Of a stretch of DNA of 64,000 nucleotides, positions 35,529 through 45,935 are shown piece by piece. The stretch is taken from the NCBI RefSeq assembly GCF_012911845.1, contig NZ_JAAXCU010000031.1, positions 1 through 64,000 on the forward strand, given 5' to 3'. Position numbers and translations under genes: made by a program. This stretch comes from Bacillus sp. RO2 (GTDB taxonomy: Bacteria > Bacillota > Bacilli > Bacillales > Bacillaceae_I). The notes beneath the pieces were generated by a model. The model saw only the letters and a list, made by a program, of their open reading frames with translations, was not told the origin of the DNA and searched no databases. The first letter of the stretch is position 1; the number at the start of each line of letters is the position of its first letter.

Positions 35529-35959
35529 TAGTTTTCACCTCCTTCAAGTTCATCCACACTGAATTGATCACATAGGTAGTCGTAAATCTCCGAATCAGAG
35601 CCTTTATATACATTGTCCTCTAGTTTCTTTAGGGTAGATCGGATGGAACGAATCATCTCCCGATTCCCTTCCCCTTCAATGACAATCTCTTCTTCGGTTA
35701 ATTCTTTTAAATCTTTTGTAAAGGCGTCCTTATCTGTAAGTTGATATTGGCCATCGTTAATAAGGGCTTTTCCTTCTTCGTCTTTCTTGGAATGTTCCTC
35801 AAGCATGTGACGTTTATCATCCTTGAGTGTTTCCTCATGTTCGTTCAAGATTTTGATAAGCTGTCGTCTCATTCTGGATTGCTTTCTCACAAGCTCAATT
35901 TCATACATAAAATTTGCAATAGGGACCATTAAACCTTTTTTAATCGTTACTTTCATCAT
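35528..35959 (-). CDS. Unrecognised 143-residue tail-region protein (DUF1617-like)
   Basis: It starts MMKVTIKKGLMVPIANF with GGAGG 5-8 bases upstream. The long charged helical middle (VRKQSRMRRQLIKILNEHEE) and size resemble DUF1617 phage proteins, found next to tail fibre genes in Firmicutes phages. The assignment is by pattern and position only. Confidence 0.5.
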   Translation of the reverse strand: MMKVTIKKGLMVPIANFMYEIELVRKQSRMRRQLIKILNEHEETLKDDKRHMLEEHSKKDEEGKALINDGQYQLTDKDAFTKDLKELTEEEIVIEGEGNREMIRSIRSTLKKLEDNVYKGSDSEIYDYLCDQFSVDELEGGEN

Positions 35960-35985
35960 GTATTCCTCCATTTTAAGTTAATAAA

Positions 35986-36015
35986 AAACAGACAAAGATT
36001 TCTCCTTGTCTGTTT
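35986..36015 (-). terminator. Terminator after the tail-tip gene
   Basis: AAACAGACAAaGA and TCcTTGTCTGTTT pair around TTTC and overlap the last codon of the tail-tip gene. The leftward transcript then runs into TTTTTTATT. Confidence 0.85.
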
Positions 36016-39000
36016 AAGATGCTTTTTGGTTTTCCAGTGCAATAATACGCTGTTGTTGCGCAGCCACTTGTTTCTTTAGTGCTTCAATCTCAAGATGTTG
36101 TTGATTGTCACGCTTGTCCAAGTCTTGGATAGCCATCGTATTTACGTGTAACAACCGGAGTGTGTCTATTCCCTCACCAGTGGCATCATGAAAATATGGG
36201 TCGGTTTCATCCAAGATTAAACCAAGATGCTTCCTATCAAAATCGGACTGTTCTTTGTAGTGGAAGTCTTTAAAGGTCAACTCGTTCAAGAATGAAAGAG
36301 GATTGATAACCACATCTGATATATTCTTCTTGTAATCCCTGCGAGAAAATTGACTCATAGATTGATATTGGAAAGCTCCAACCTGTAAATCGGAATATAC
36401 ACTATCATTGTAGTCACGTATCTGTACTTTAGCTGTTGTAGCCAGACCTTTAATGGATACATTGCCTATTCGTAAGACGGAATGTCCATCCGTGCTAGTA
36501 GTAAAACCAAAACGCGCTATAGGATTTCCACCCGAATTTCCTACCTTTAAATCGAATGAATCAGCTTGTTCCGCCCAAAGATCTGCAGTATACCTACCAT
36601 TTTCTAATCGGTCAGTTAAAGCAAAAATTGTTCTGTTATCGCGTTTATGAAAAACCCCATTTGGATTTAATGTAGTGGATAGACCACTTTCTGTCCCAAG
36701 CCTAGAGACCATCCTGCCACCTGTGATTTCACTTGTCCAAGAAGAATTGGAACTGGTTAATTTATCTCCAGATAACACGATACTACCGCCTGCTCCGGAA
36801 GTTGAAACACTTCCAGAAAAACTTCCTGTTACTCCTTCGAGCTTACCTTTAAGGGTTACGTTACCAGAACTATCCACAACGAACTGATTGTTAATATTTA
36901 GGCCGTTTAAGTCCTTAATATGGACCACTGAAATCTCATTGGCTTTTATCTGGACTGCTGTGATAGTATCAGTTTCAATTCGTCCGCCATTAATTGTTGT
37001 TTTCCCTGTCATTCGCCAACCATCAACTGTACTTGTAGTTGGATTATGACTTTTATCTGTCCCTTTTACTGTATTCCCAGTTGGCAAACTACCTTCCACA
37101 ACAAATGAAGAGTTTTCGATCCACGTAAATGTACCGCCTCCTCCGGCATACGCTATATTCGAAGTGGTATAAACATAGTTCTCATATGTTGATGGAATCT
37201 TAATCCACAATTCTGCTATTGTTTCAGATGTAGTATTTGTAACAATGATGGATTTGAAGTGTTCTGGCTTTATATAGGTGCCACTTCCATATTCAATTGA
37301 GTGAAAAGGTAGTTGGCCTAAAGGTGCTTGCTGTTTGACACGCCAATGTAAAATCGCCCATCGTCCATCACCATTTGAACTACCACTCCCTGTGATGTGT
37401 ATGTCTACATCTCCTGCATGATATTGGGCTTTTATACTCAACGTCCCGATTTTCGTCCATTGGTTGCCGTATGAGGAACCCGTTCCAGAAGTTTTTCTGC
37501 CCATTTCTGAAATTTTCCCTGTAGGGTCATACCCATTTGCAAATATTACACTCCCGTCGATGTGAATTTTGTTAGCTGCTATCCTTATACTTTCGGAAGA
37601 TTGATTTATAGACGAAATAACACCATTTTTTTCTACTCTAAGATTGATAGCCGAAGCATGTTGTGTGATTGTCGATTCAGCCGTACTTACCTTACCGGTT
37701 AAGGTATCGACTGAGGTTTGCGAAGCTTTCGACTGTATTTGCCCTGCTTGTGTAGTGATTGATGCTTCAGCTGTGGTTATACGACTAGCTAAGGCGGTAC
37801 CATCAGATGAGGAATATGCACTCACTTCACCAGCGGTAGTTGGTGTAGCTTTCACCCATGCACTCCCTGTGCTTCTATACAAAATATTAGGCGTCTTCGA
37901 AGTGTCCACCCATAACCGACCATTCAAATGGGATGGCGCGGTTGTTTGTTTGTATACTGTATCCTCTTTTCCTGAAATTCCAGCATTATAAGTAGTAGTC
38001 GTCACGCGCTGTTCAATCAAACCAGCTTGTTGTGTAATAGTGCTTTCAGCAGTATTGAGTCTACTAACGATTCCAGCCTTGTCCGTATCGTAAGATATTT
38101 GACTTACTTTACTGGCAATCTGCCCTGCTTGTTGTTGAATACTACTCTCTGCAGTTGTGATTCTTCCTGTATGTCCATCAATTTGACCTTGTACGTCTTC
38201 TGGCGCGGGAGACCAGTCAGTGATTTTATTACCTTTTTCAGTCTTTGCTTCTTTATACTCTATCCAGACTGCTACACCTCCGACATACCCATTGTCACCA
38301 TAAATTCCAAAGTATCTAGTGCTTGTCGCAGTTGCAACATAAGTAAAGGATAATGTAGTCCATATACCAGCCTTACATAGTTTGCTGGTTCCGTTATACA
38401 ATCTTAAAGTGATATCTTTATCCGGTTTTACTTTTATAGAGTCGGTATAAGTTTCTCCCACGATTGTAGTAACAAATGAAGGAGTATAACATGAAATCGC
38501 GTTATTTGTACCCGCAACACGACGGAATCTCCTTATCCCACTATATGCTTGGTCTTCTATTGGATAAACACTATTATTATTGGATAACATGTACAGTGAT
38601 TTGCTATTTTCTAGCAAATTACGCCCACCAATTTCCAAAGCATTAAACTCCGTTTTAGTTACTCTCTGGGTAATTTGATCAGATAGCTGAGAAATAGTAC
38701 TGTTCGCACTAGTAATTTGATTACCCTGATTAGTAACGGTTTGAGTAAGAAGGCTCACATCCGATACAATCCCATTTGCTTTAATATCTAATGTAGCAAC
38801 ACTCTGCTTAGTGATTGTAATTTCCCCACTTAAGTCATCTATAGAAACTTCTGTGTCAGAAACTCGGTTCAGAATCCCATTAATGCTTACATCAAGTTGA
38901 GCCACTTTATTGTTGTAGATAGTTGTATCTACTTTCTTCCCCAGTTCCGTATTCATTTGAGACTTGGTATAAACATCTGCTGAGTTTGCTTTCAATGTCA

Positions 39001-40807
39001 CCTGTCCGGCTAAAGTTTGGTAACTTCCTTCTACTGTCGTAACTCGTCCGGTGAGAGTATTTACTGTAGTTTGGCTAGCTTTTTCAGATATTAGGCCAGC
39101 GTGATTCTCAATGGTAGTTTGTTGCTGTGAGACTATTCCATCAATGCTTGTCAATTGGTCAATGGTAGTCACCATGCTACCTTCAAGCGTATTGATGTTT
39201 TGTTCTACCGTCACAATTTTTCCGTTGGCCGCTACTAAATCAGCTTTATTCGTTTCTGCTAAAGTAAGGAGGTTATCAGCTCTTGTTTGCAGATTACTAA
39301 TGTCCAGAATAGATTGGTCTTGAACGGTGATGATCTGGGTAATAGATTCCTGTGCTTGCTGTTCGACTGCTAAAAGGTCATTCCTGATAACGTCCATACT
39401 GGCTTCAAGCGCTAAACTTTTAGCTTCCAACTCTGCATTGGTATAGCTTTTACTTTCACCAATTGCTTGTTGTTTCTTTTCCTCTGCAACAATGTCGGTG
39501 TACCAGGTAGAATCGTCATAAACACTTTGGTCTTTGGAATCTACCGTTTCCTTGTCATATGCCCCAACCTCTTCTGCAAAGGTTGGAGTGGCCTTATCCC
39601 ATTGTTGAGAAGCAGCATTCCAAGTATAAATGACATCACGCTCTCCACTCGTATCTACCCATAGCATTCCTGCTTTTGGAATAGGTGGAGGTGTGTCACT
39701 CCGGATAACTTTTGCTCCATAAATTTGTTGTAACTGCAGAAAGGTTTTCATCAAATCTTCTTCTGCATATTCAATAAAATCTCCAAGGACATACTTTCTC
39801 TTTACTTTTCCGGCTGATATAGATCGGTGTATCTCAATGACTCTTGCTTCCAAGTAAAGAGGTGGGGAGTAAGAGGTGTCTTTTATCCTATTGGTATCAC
39901 CTAAACGAACTTTCTCGTGTGTGTACCCGAATATTTCCTCCATTGAAACAACGTCAGCTGTGTACTGTACCGTGGTGTTTATCCTCTTTGCCAGCTGTGC
40001 TTCCCCAAGCTCTGTCAACCGTTCAACTGTTAGGTTATCCTCACTTATGGATGGCTCATAATCTTCCCATAGGTGTTCGCCATCTCTCGCCCAACGTTGT
40101 TTAGCTTCTTCGTTTTTCACTTCGACAACTAATCGGCTGCCATCTTCAAGCTCAGGGCCAAGTACCCTCAAAGCAGTTACAATGTCGGAGTTTTCAATTC
40201 GCTCGACACCTATTAGGTCCTTCCCAAGTCTTGTTTCTTTTTTGGTGTCCTCGCCCCTGCGCTTAATCATGTCTACGTATCTACCAACAATACGGCTGCC
40301 ATCTACGACAATGCGGAAACGAAGCTCTAACTCAAACAAACTAGCTAATTGTTTGAGCGTTTGGTACGGATCCTTGTACCCGTCAATCGTTACTTTTCGT
40401 ATGCCAGCGTACTCTGTAATCCCACGTTGCCATCCCGTTCCTGCTAACGTCCAATCCAAGCCCATGTTGACTGTTTGAGATTCTAGGACCACCGGAGAGA
40501 TACGCTTGCTCTTCTTCAGTTCGATGTAAGATGCCACTGTCTTTATCTTTTTTTTCTTATCTCTTTGAGCCGTTTCCAGGATGATAAATTCCCGTAAGTT
40601 CCCGTCATCATCCAGAATGATTACTCGATTTCGTTTAGTTGCATGTGCTGCAGCTGGAATGGTTGCTAACATACTAAAGTCATAGGTTTCTAGGTTCTTA
40701 ATGTTCTCTACGTGGCTATCATCGAAAAAGGCAGGGGAATTCACCTTGTTTACCAATGTGCAAAGTATCTCGTCTGTTTGATGGTCTAAAAAGTGAATCT
40801 GACTAAT
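36014..40807 (-). CDS. Tail-tip/receptor-binding protein (Tal-like, S74-like C-terminus), ATT start
   Basis: This is a 1597-residue protein if translation starts at ATT 40807. The frame before the first standard start (TTG, 40756) reads ISQIHFLDHQTDEILCTL, a tail-endopeptidase-like N-terminus; a GGGGGG site is 6 bases upstream and ATTAG overlaps the dit stop. Residues 1-350 are tail-endopeptidase-like, then come repeated coiled-coil units (TVNTLTGRVTTVEGS type), carbohydrate-binding-like beta regions, and a C-terminus (SRRDYKKNISDVVINPLSFL) like a peptidase S74 intramolecular chaperone. It makes host contact at the tail tip. Confidence 0.8.
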   Translation of the reverse strand: MSQIHFLDHQTDEILCTLVNKVNSPAFFDDSHVENIKNLETYDFSMLATIPAAAHATKRNRVIILDDDGNLREFIILETAQRDKKKKIKTVASYIELKKSKRISPVVLESQTVNMGLDWTLAGTGWQRGITEYAGIRKVTIDGYKDPYQTLKQLASLFELELRFRIVVDGSRIVGRYVDMIKRRGEDTKKETRLGKDLIGVERIENSDIVTALRVLGPELEDGSRLVVEVKNEEAKQRWARDGEHLWEDYEPSISEDNLTVERLTELGEAQLAKRINTTVQYTADVVSMEEIFGYTHEKVRLGDTNRIKDTSYSPPLYLEARVIEIHRSISAGKVKRKYVLGDFIEYAEEDLMKTFLQLQQIYGAKVIRSDTPPPIPKAGMLWVDTSGERDVIYTWNAASQQWDKATPTFAEEVGAYDKETVDSKDQSVYDDSTWYTDIVAEEKKQQAIGESKSYTNAELEAKSLALEASMDVIRNDLLAVEQQAQESITQIITVQDQSILDISNLQTRADNLLTLAETNKADLVAANGKIVTVEQNINTLEGSMVTTIDQLTSIDGIVSQQQTTIENHAGLISEKASQTTVNTLTGRVTTVEGSYQTLAGQVTLKANSADVYTKSQMNTELGKKVDTTIYNNKVAQLDVSINGILNRVSDTEVSIDDLSGEITITKQSVATLDIKANGIVSDVSLLTQTVTNQGNQITSANSTISQLSDQITQRVTKTEFNALEIGGRNLLENSKSLYMLSNNNSVYPIEDQAYSGIRRFRRVAGTNNAISCYTPSFVTTIVGETYTDSIKVKPDKDITLRLYNGTSKLCKAGIWTTLSFTYVATATSTRYFGIYGDNGYVGGVAVWIEYKEAKTEKGNKITDWSPAPEDVQGQIDGHTGRITTAESSIQQQAGQIASKVSQISYDTDKAGIVSRLNTAESTITQQAGLIEQRVTTTTYNAGISGKEDTVYKQTTAPSHLNGRLWVDTSKTPNILYRSTGSAWVKATPTTAGEVSAYSSSDGTALASRITTAEASITTQAGQIQSKASQTSVDTLTGKVSTAESTITQHASAINLRVEKNGVISSINQSSESIRIAANKIHIDGSVIFANGYDPTGKISEMGRKTSGTGSSYGNQWTKIGTLSIKAQYHAGDVDIHITGSGSSNGDGRWAILHWRVKQQAPLGQLPFHSIEYGSGTYIKPEHFKSIIVTNTTSETIAELWIKIPSTYENYVYTTSNIAYAGGGGTFTWIENSSFVVEGSLPTGNTVKGTDKSHNPTTSTVDGWRMTGKTTINGGRIETDTITAVQIKANEISVVHIKDLNGLNINNQFVVDSSGNVTLKGKLEGVTGSFSGSVSTSGAGGSIVLSGDKLTSSNSSWTSEITGGRMVSRLGTESGLSTTLNPNGVFHKRDNRTIFALTDRLENGRYTADLWAEQADSFDLKVGNSGGNPIARFGFTTSTDGHSVLRIGNVSIKGLATTAKVQIRDYNDSVYSDLQVGAFQYQSMSQFSRRDYKKNISDVVINPLSFLNELTFKDFHYKEQSDFDRKHLGLILDETDPYFHDATGEGIDTLRLLHVNTMAIQDLDKRDNQQHLEIEALKKQVAAQQQRIIALENQKAS

Positions 40808-42236
40808 GGTAAGCCCCCCTTACTTTCCCTTCAATATCCACTGCATCACCTGGTGAGATTACTAAGGCAGTATCTCCACTTTGAATGGGGAAGAAAGACG
40901 CATAGAAGTCTCCTTTAAGTTTTTGCATTTCCTCACCGTTCACAAGGATGGAATCATTTCTATGGTCAATAATAATTTCATCTCCAGCTTGAGCGATATA
41001 AGGGACATTATCATCTGTTATGACGTTTCGTTTATTTACCTTTACATAATGAATCTCCATCTTAGACGGTAACCTATCCTTGCTCACTCCAATGTGAACT
41101 TGTATAGCTGCAAGTTTCTTTAAATCTCCTGATTCCAAATACGTTCCACTTAGAGGACCACGGTGACGGGTTGCAATATTTGCGACATAGATTAACCATC
41201 TTCCCTCCACACGGCTTATGCGGATAATTCCTTTAAATGGCAACCAGTCATTAGGATTAGCTGGTGTTCTGCTGGCTATATAGGTGCCAGTTACTAACGG
41301 TCCCACTCTTGCCTCCACTTGGTTGCTATAATCACCTGTTAGAATGTCTTTCATCGCAACTTTTCCAATGTGTTGTCCATTTTCATCAAGCAGATATAAT
41401 TCCACTCGCCCTACTTCCGTATTCCTTAATGAGTGTAGAGTAAGATACATCTCTACTTCGAAATTTTCAAGCTGTTGCGACAACGATTTCTGAAGGGATG
41501 GACCGTGCCATGATGTGCCTGTTCCATAGTCACTAACAGAGAAACCTTTGCTACTTGCTTGAAAGCTTCCAGTACGAACCCCACCATCTACGTTGTGAGC
41601 AGTAGTCCACCCCACTAATGTAGACATGGTGTCGTTCAAAATAGACTCTCTGGGATTGATTACAGTCTCCTCTACAGATACCGGGCGACCTATCCTCATA
41701 TATCCATCCGGTCCGATAATATCCAAATGTGTGATGGGTTTCTTCGCAATCATAGTAAACACTGGGTAGGATTCTCTTGTCCCTGGGTTGTTCATTACTA
41801 ATGTATTAACTTCTTCTAGGGACGCTTGGGATGCAAAAGTTAGTTCAGAACCGTATTTATAAGGGTCAGGGCAAATGAAAGTGATAACTCCCTTGCCAAA
41901 CCTTGCAATGTCTTCAATGTTTAACGAACCGTCAATAACGGCAAAATATACCCGATTAGGTTCATCGTCAAAAATAAGTTTGACCGGATCTTTGGTTATT
42001 AACCAATCCGCAAGGTCTTCCTCAAGTTTTCGCACATCTAATCTATCTTTCCCGTTTATCACAATGGGCTGCTGAATAATTCTCACTTCTGTATCGGTAC
42101 TCTCTAGATGCGCGCCAGGTAAGCCCGGTAGGCTTACAAAGTTTCGTCTAATTGGTGCAAATGCAGACCTTCTTTTGCCTACCTCACAGATTACATAAGA
42201 TTTTTTAATAGAGTTAAAGGAAAAAGAGTAAAGCAT
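40803..42236 (-). CDS. Distal tail protein (Dit, Sipho_tail family)
   Basis: The 477-residue protein begins with the Dit N-domain pattern (YVICEVGKRRSAFAPIRRNF, VSLPGLPGAHLESTDTEVRI) and contains the HWC-like stretch VITFICPDPYKYGSE. A galectin-like insertion (GTGTSWHGPSLQKSLSQQLE) makes it longer than minimal Dits. It forms the hub between tail tube and tip. Its stop overlaps the probable ATT start of the tail-tip gene. Confidence 0.85.
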   Translation of the reverse strand: MLYSFSFNSIKKSYVICEVGKRRSAFAPIRRNFVSLPGLPGAHLESTDTEVRIIQQPIVINGKDRLDVRKLEEDLADWLITKDPVKLIFDDEPNRVYFAVIDGSLNIEDIARFGKGVITFICPDPYKYGSELTFASQASLEEVNTLVMNNPGTRESYPVFTMIAKKPITHLDIIGPDGYMRIGRPVSVEETVINPRESILNDTMSTLVGWTTAHNVDGGVRTGSFQASSKGFSVSDYGTGTSWHGPSLQKSLSQQLENFEVEMYLTLHSLRNTEVGRVELYLLDENGQHIGKVAMKDILTGDYSNQVEARVGPLVTGTYIASRTPANPNDWLPFKGIIRISRVEGRWLIYVANIATRHRGPLSGTYLESGDLKKLAAIQVHIGVSKDRLPSKMEIHYVKVNKRNVITDDNVPYIAQAGDEIIIDHRNDSILVNGEEMQKLKGDFYASFFPIQSGDTALVISPGDAVDIEGKVRGAYH

Positions 42237-42250
42237 CGCTTCACCCCCTT

Positions 42251-45200
42251 TTAAAATTTGCTTGTTCTGTATTCTTCAAAATCCATAATTTCTTTCATTG
42301 GTTCGTATAATCTACTTGCTAATTCTGAGAAATCAATACCAGATGAAGAGTTCCCTTTTTGAAGGATTCCCACTAATATCTTGTTCTGTTGCAATGTCGC
42401 TTGGAGAATTTCCTTTAGAACAGAGTCATCCTGTCCACCAACATTCGGGAACTGAGAAGGACGCTTATTTCCACTGATATCTCTTCCAGCCAAAGCTAGT
42501 AGTTTCATAGCATCTGTCCTTCGACTTGGATCCGTAGGTATTACCCATTCAGGCCAACCATTTTCTGCAATTGGATAGAGTCCACTTGTGTTAACCAGAC
42601 CACCTGTTGCAAAGCCTTTATTGGCAATGGGGATATTCCATTTTTTCATGAGTGACACGCTATCTTCATTCGGAATAACTTTAGATCCTCCAGGTAGATG
42701 TAGTAACTCCGGACCTTCTTCTCCTACCCAAGCCAGTCCCTCTGGAGAATTTCGGGTTCCTTTTGCAAAAGCAGAAATACGTGGCCCGTAAACGTCACCA
42801 AGAGCTAATTGAACACGTTTAGATATAGTTGCACCTAAACCACTATTGAAATCAATAATAGAGGGGTTAGAACGAATATTTACGTCCTTATAAACCGTCT
42901 TGCCAGCAACGGTGTTCATATCTTCAAGTTTTCTTTTTGCGGCGTCTATTTTCCGTTGCTGTTCAGTTAGTTTTGCGTTTTGTTCGTTATATTCGTCAGT
43001 TATTTCTCCATTAGGGCCTTTAAATTCTTCTAGCTTCTTTCTTAAAACATCAATATTTCTTTGCTCTTCTTGTAGCTTTTCAATCCCTCTTCCTTTTTCG
43101 GAAGTTAAGCCAACCTGTTTTAATATTAACTCCTCATAATCAGCAGTTAGATTCCCTACTTCTCTAATATCTTCCCGGGTCAATTCCAGGTCTTTGTTTT
43201 TCGTTTTAAGTTTTTCTAGCAATTTATCATAAACATTATCGAATTCTTTTTTTTCAAAACCTATAGATTCTACAATGCTATCCTGCTCTGCTTTTTCTAA
43301 TTCGAGCAAGGCCAATTTGGACTCTGCCTTATTTAGCGCATTTCCGTCTAGATTATCCAGCTCACCCTTTAATGTTTTAATTTCATCATTAATCTTTTTT
43401 TGTTTAATCTGTTCTTGTTCCAACTCTGAGATTTTTCCAAGCCTGGATTGATAAGTATCGTCAATTTCTTTATTCGTAACATTTATGTCAGCTATAAGTT
43501 CTTTTTCTTCACGGAGTAATTGCACTTCATTTTCTAGCGCCTTTTCCAGTTCTCGTTCAGCTGTCAATAATAACTCTTCACGTTTTTCTGTGTTCAAATC
43601 TCTTAAAGTATTTAAATTGTCAATGTAGGCATTTCCTTGATCTGATACCGCGCTAGTGACGTTCGGTGTATTCTTAACAATTTGATCATTTAACTCAAGA
43701 AACTTTGCCATTTCTTCGTTTGTAAAACCTGATTTTTCAAGTAGACGTTCTTGTTCTTTGGTCAGTGCTGAAATAGTTTCTTCACTTTTCGCCTTTTTTA
43801 GTTCGTCCATGATATCCATATATCGAAGTGTTTCATCGGTAGTCAGTTTGTTTTTATTGTGCAGATCCTCAAAACTGGAAGATAAATTATCCATCGCGGT
43901 AATTTCTTCGTTGACACTATTAATCAATTTATAATTAACTTCGTGCAGTTTTTCCGTATCTCTTGTTAGGGAATAAATACCTAACCCCAATAAGCCAACC
44001 CCTGTAATTGCCAAGCCAACAGGTCCACTAGCGATTCCCATTAAACCAACTCGACCAAGGAGGCCCGTCCCTCCGGCCTTTCCAAGCAATCCCGACAGGC
44101 TACTAACCCCTTTTGCCAATCCTCCGATAGTAGTGGTCACACTGCCTAACACCACGGCTGCCGGACCGGCTGCAGCTGCCAAGCCTGCAAATTTTATGAT
44201 ATTCCCCTGTGCTGCAGGAGATAAATCGGAAAAAGCTCCTGTTACATCTCCTATGGCATCTGCTGCCTTAGGTAATATGTCTTCAGCAATTACAAGCAAG
44301 TTTTCTCCAACCGGTTCCATGTCAGATATAAAATCTCTCAACACTTTGGTTGCTCTTGTTCCAAAATTATCACGTAGAGCATCACTAGCCTTTTTTGTAG
44401 ATCCTTCTACATTATTTAGTCCATTGCTGGCTTTTAGCATGGCATCAAAGGCTTTTTCTCCAAGATCTTCATATTGAGTCCCAAATAGTCCAGTGGAAAT
44501 TTGATTCCTAATAGTCTCATCTTCGGTTTTTTGGAGAGCTTTTAGTACCTTCTCAAAGGCTTTTTTGGCGCTGTCTCCACCTTTATTAAACTCACTTGTC
44601 ATTTTTTCAGCATTTAGACCAAGAAGTTGAAAGGCTTCTGTACTTGATTTGGAACCATCTTTGGCCCTTAAAGAGAACTCCTTCATGGAGTCTCCTACTT
44701 TATCCAGCTGGAAAGCGCCAGTTTCCGCACCACTTTTCAACTTTGCAAACATATCATCACTTGAAAATCCAAGTTCAGCAAAGTAAGTTGAGTATTCGGA
44801 AACGGTGTCTAAAAATTCATCGCTATAGTTCAGATTTTCTTGGAATCCCTTTGTTAAGTAGTCCATCGCTTCTTGTGAAGACATACCAAACTGTTCCATA
44901 AGGACTTTCATGGCCCTTAAAGTTTCACGCTGGTCTCCCCATCCTCTTGATTCGAACAACTCAAGACCCTGAGTAACATAAGAAAGATCTACTTTACTCA
45001 AGTCTCCAAGTGCTTTGGTGACGCCAGCGACCCTATCCGAAACAGAACCTAAACTATCGCCAAACCCGTCTTCCCACAATTCTTTGGCTGTCTCGTGAAG
45101 TTCTTTTGCTTTTTCTTCAGATATCCCCAGTTCTGCTTGGATCTGTCCGGAAGCCTTATCGAAATCTAATGCAACTTTACCAGCTGCAACTCCGAAACCG

Positions 45201-45712
45201 ATTAGTGGGGCCGTCAACTGCATGGATAAGGATTGACCCGTATTTCTAATCTTGTCTCCCATCCCGATTAGTGAATCTCCTGTTTTGTCCAGGGAATTTC
45301 GAAAAGCGTATAGTTTGGACTCTCCACGTTCCTGCTCTTTTCGGAACTGTTTCATTTCTTCAGTTGTGCGATCAATATAACGCGATAAATTATTTAGTGA
45401 GGCTCGTTGTTTGTTGTAATCTTGTGCAGCTTTTTCTGCTTCTTTTGAACCTTCTCCATATTCCTTCACCATTTTTTGATAGGTCTTCAATGCACTCTCC
45501 GTTACAGCCTTTTGTACTTCCAGCTTCTTATTGAGACCATTTAAACTAGTTTGATATTTTTCTAGTGACTTATCCCCTCTATCAAATGCGGACATGTTGG
45601 CAGCCATTTCACTATTGACGAGCTTTAATTTAGAATTTAGACTACTGAGACCACTCTCGACTTTAATCGAATCTAAATCCAACCCTATTGAAAGACCCTC
45701 AATTTTCTCCAT
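42251..45712 (-). CDS. Tail tape measure protein
   Basis: The 1153-residue protein sets tail length. The N-terminal part is long coiled coil (EKYQTSLNGLNKKLEVQKAV), followed by the TP901-type core (LDFDKASGQIQAELGISEEK, TEEMKQFRKEQERGE), hydrophobic segments about 510-585 (AAGPAAVVLGSVTTTIGGLA, VGLAITGVGLLGLGIYSL), more coiled coil, and a Gly-rich end with SPEGLAWVGEEGPELLHLPGG. It directly follows the tail chaperone genes. Confidence 0.93.
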   Translation of the reverse strand: MEKIEGLSIGLDLDSIKVESGLSSLNSKLKLVNSEMAANMSAFDRGDKSLEKYQTSLNGLNKKLEVQKAVTESALKTYQKMVKEYGEGSKEAEKAAQDYNKQRASLNNLSRYIDRTTEEMKQFRKEQERGESKLYAFRNSLDKTGDSLIGMGDKIRNTGQSLSMQLTAPLIGFGVAAGKVALDFDKASGQIQAELGISEEKAKELHETAKELWEDGFGDSLGSVSDRVAGVTKALGDLSKVDLSYVTQGLELFESRGWGDQRETLRAMKVLMEQFGMSSQEAMDYLTKGFQENLNYSDEFLDTVSEYSTYFAELGFSSDDMFAKLKSGAETGAFQLDKVGDSMKEFSLRAKDGSKSSTEAFQLLGLNAEKMTSEFNKGGDSAKKAFEKVLKALQKTEDETIRNQISTGLFGTQYEDLGEKAFDAMLKASNGLNNVEGSTKKASDALRDNFGTRATKVLRDFISDMEPVGENLLVIAEDILPKAADAIGDVTGAFSDLSPAAQGNIIKFAGLAAAAGPAAVVLGSVTTTIGGLAKGVSSLSGLLGKAGGTGLLGRVGLMGIASGPVGLAITGVGLLGLGIYSLTRDTEKLHEVNYKLINSVNEEITAMDNLSSSFEDLHNKNKLTTDETLRYMDIMDELKKAKSEETISALTKEQERLLEKSGFTNEEMAKFLELNDQIVKNTPNVTSAVSDQGNAYIDNLNTLRDLNTEKREELLLTAERELEKALENEVQLLREEKELIADINVTNKEIDDTYQSRLGKISELEQEQIKQKKINDEIKTLKGELDNLDGNALNKAESKLALLELEKAEQDSIVESIGFEKKEFDNVYDKLLEKLKTKNKDLELTREDIREVGNLTADYEELILKQVGLTSEKGRGIEKLQEEQRNIDVLRKKLEEFKGPNGEITDEYNEQNAKLTEQQRKIDAAKRKLEDMNTVAGKTVYKDVNIRSNPSIIDFNSGLGATISKRVQLALGDVYGPRISAFAKGTRNSPEGLAWVGEEGPELLHLPGGSKVIPNEDSVSLMKKWNIPIANKGFATGGLVNTSGLYPIAENGWPEWVIPTDPSRRTDAMKLLALAGRDISGNKRPSQFPNVGGQDDSVLKEILQATLQQNKILVGILQKGNSSSGIDFSELASRLYEPMKEIMDFEEYRTSKF

Positions 45713-45746
45713 CTTTTACCCTCCTTTCCAACCATGCAAGTTTTTC

Positions 45747-45935
45747 CTAACCACCAAATGCAGCGAATAAGGATTTAACTTCTTTTGGCTTGTTTTCTTC
45801 TCTCATGAGTTCTACTATGAAATGAAAGGGCATATTAAGTATTTCATTGATGTCCTTCCCATTCTTCATCATCTGAAGAATCAACCTGTCCATGTATTCC
45901 TTTTGTTTGGAAGAAGAAAAGTCCTCATCACTCAA
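45747..45935 (-). CDS. Tail chaperone extension (T part of the G-GT pair)
   Basis: This reading frame has only a TTG as a nominal start and no ribosome-binding site. It is best read as the C-terminal part of a -1 frameshift product made from the preceding chaperone gene: after the slip the frame reads VLREEELSDEDFSSSKQKEYM. It ends 35 bases before the tape measure gene, whose folding the GT protein assists. Confidence 0.8.
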   Translation of the reverse strand: MSDEDFSSSKQKEYMDRLILQMMKNGKDINEILNMPFHFIVELMREENKPKEVKSLFAAFGG

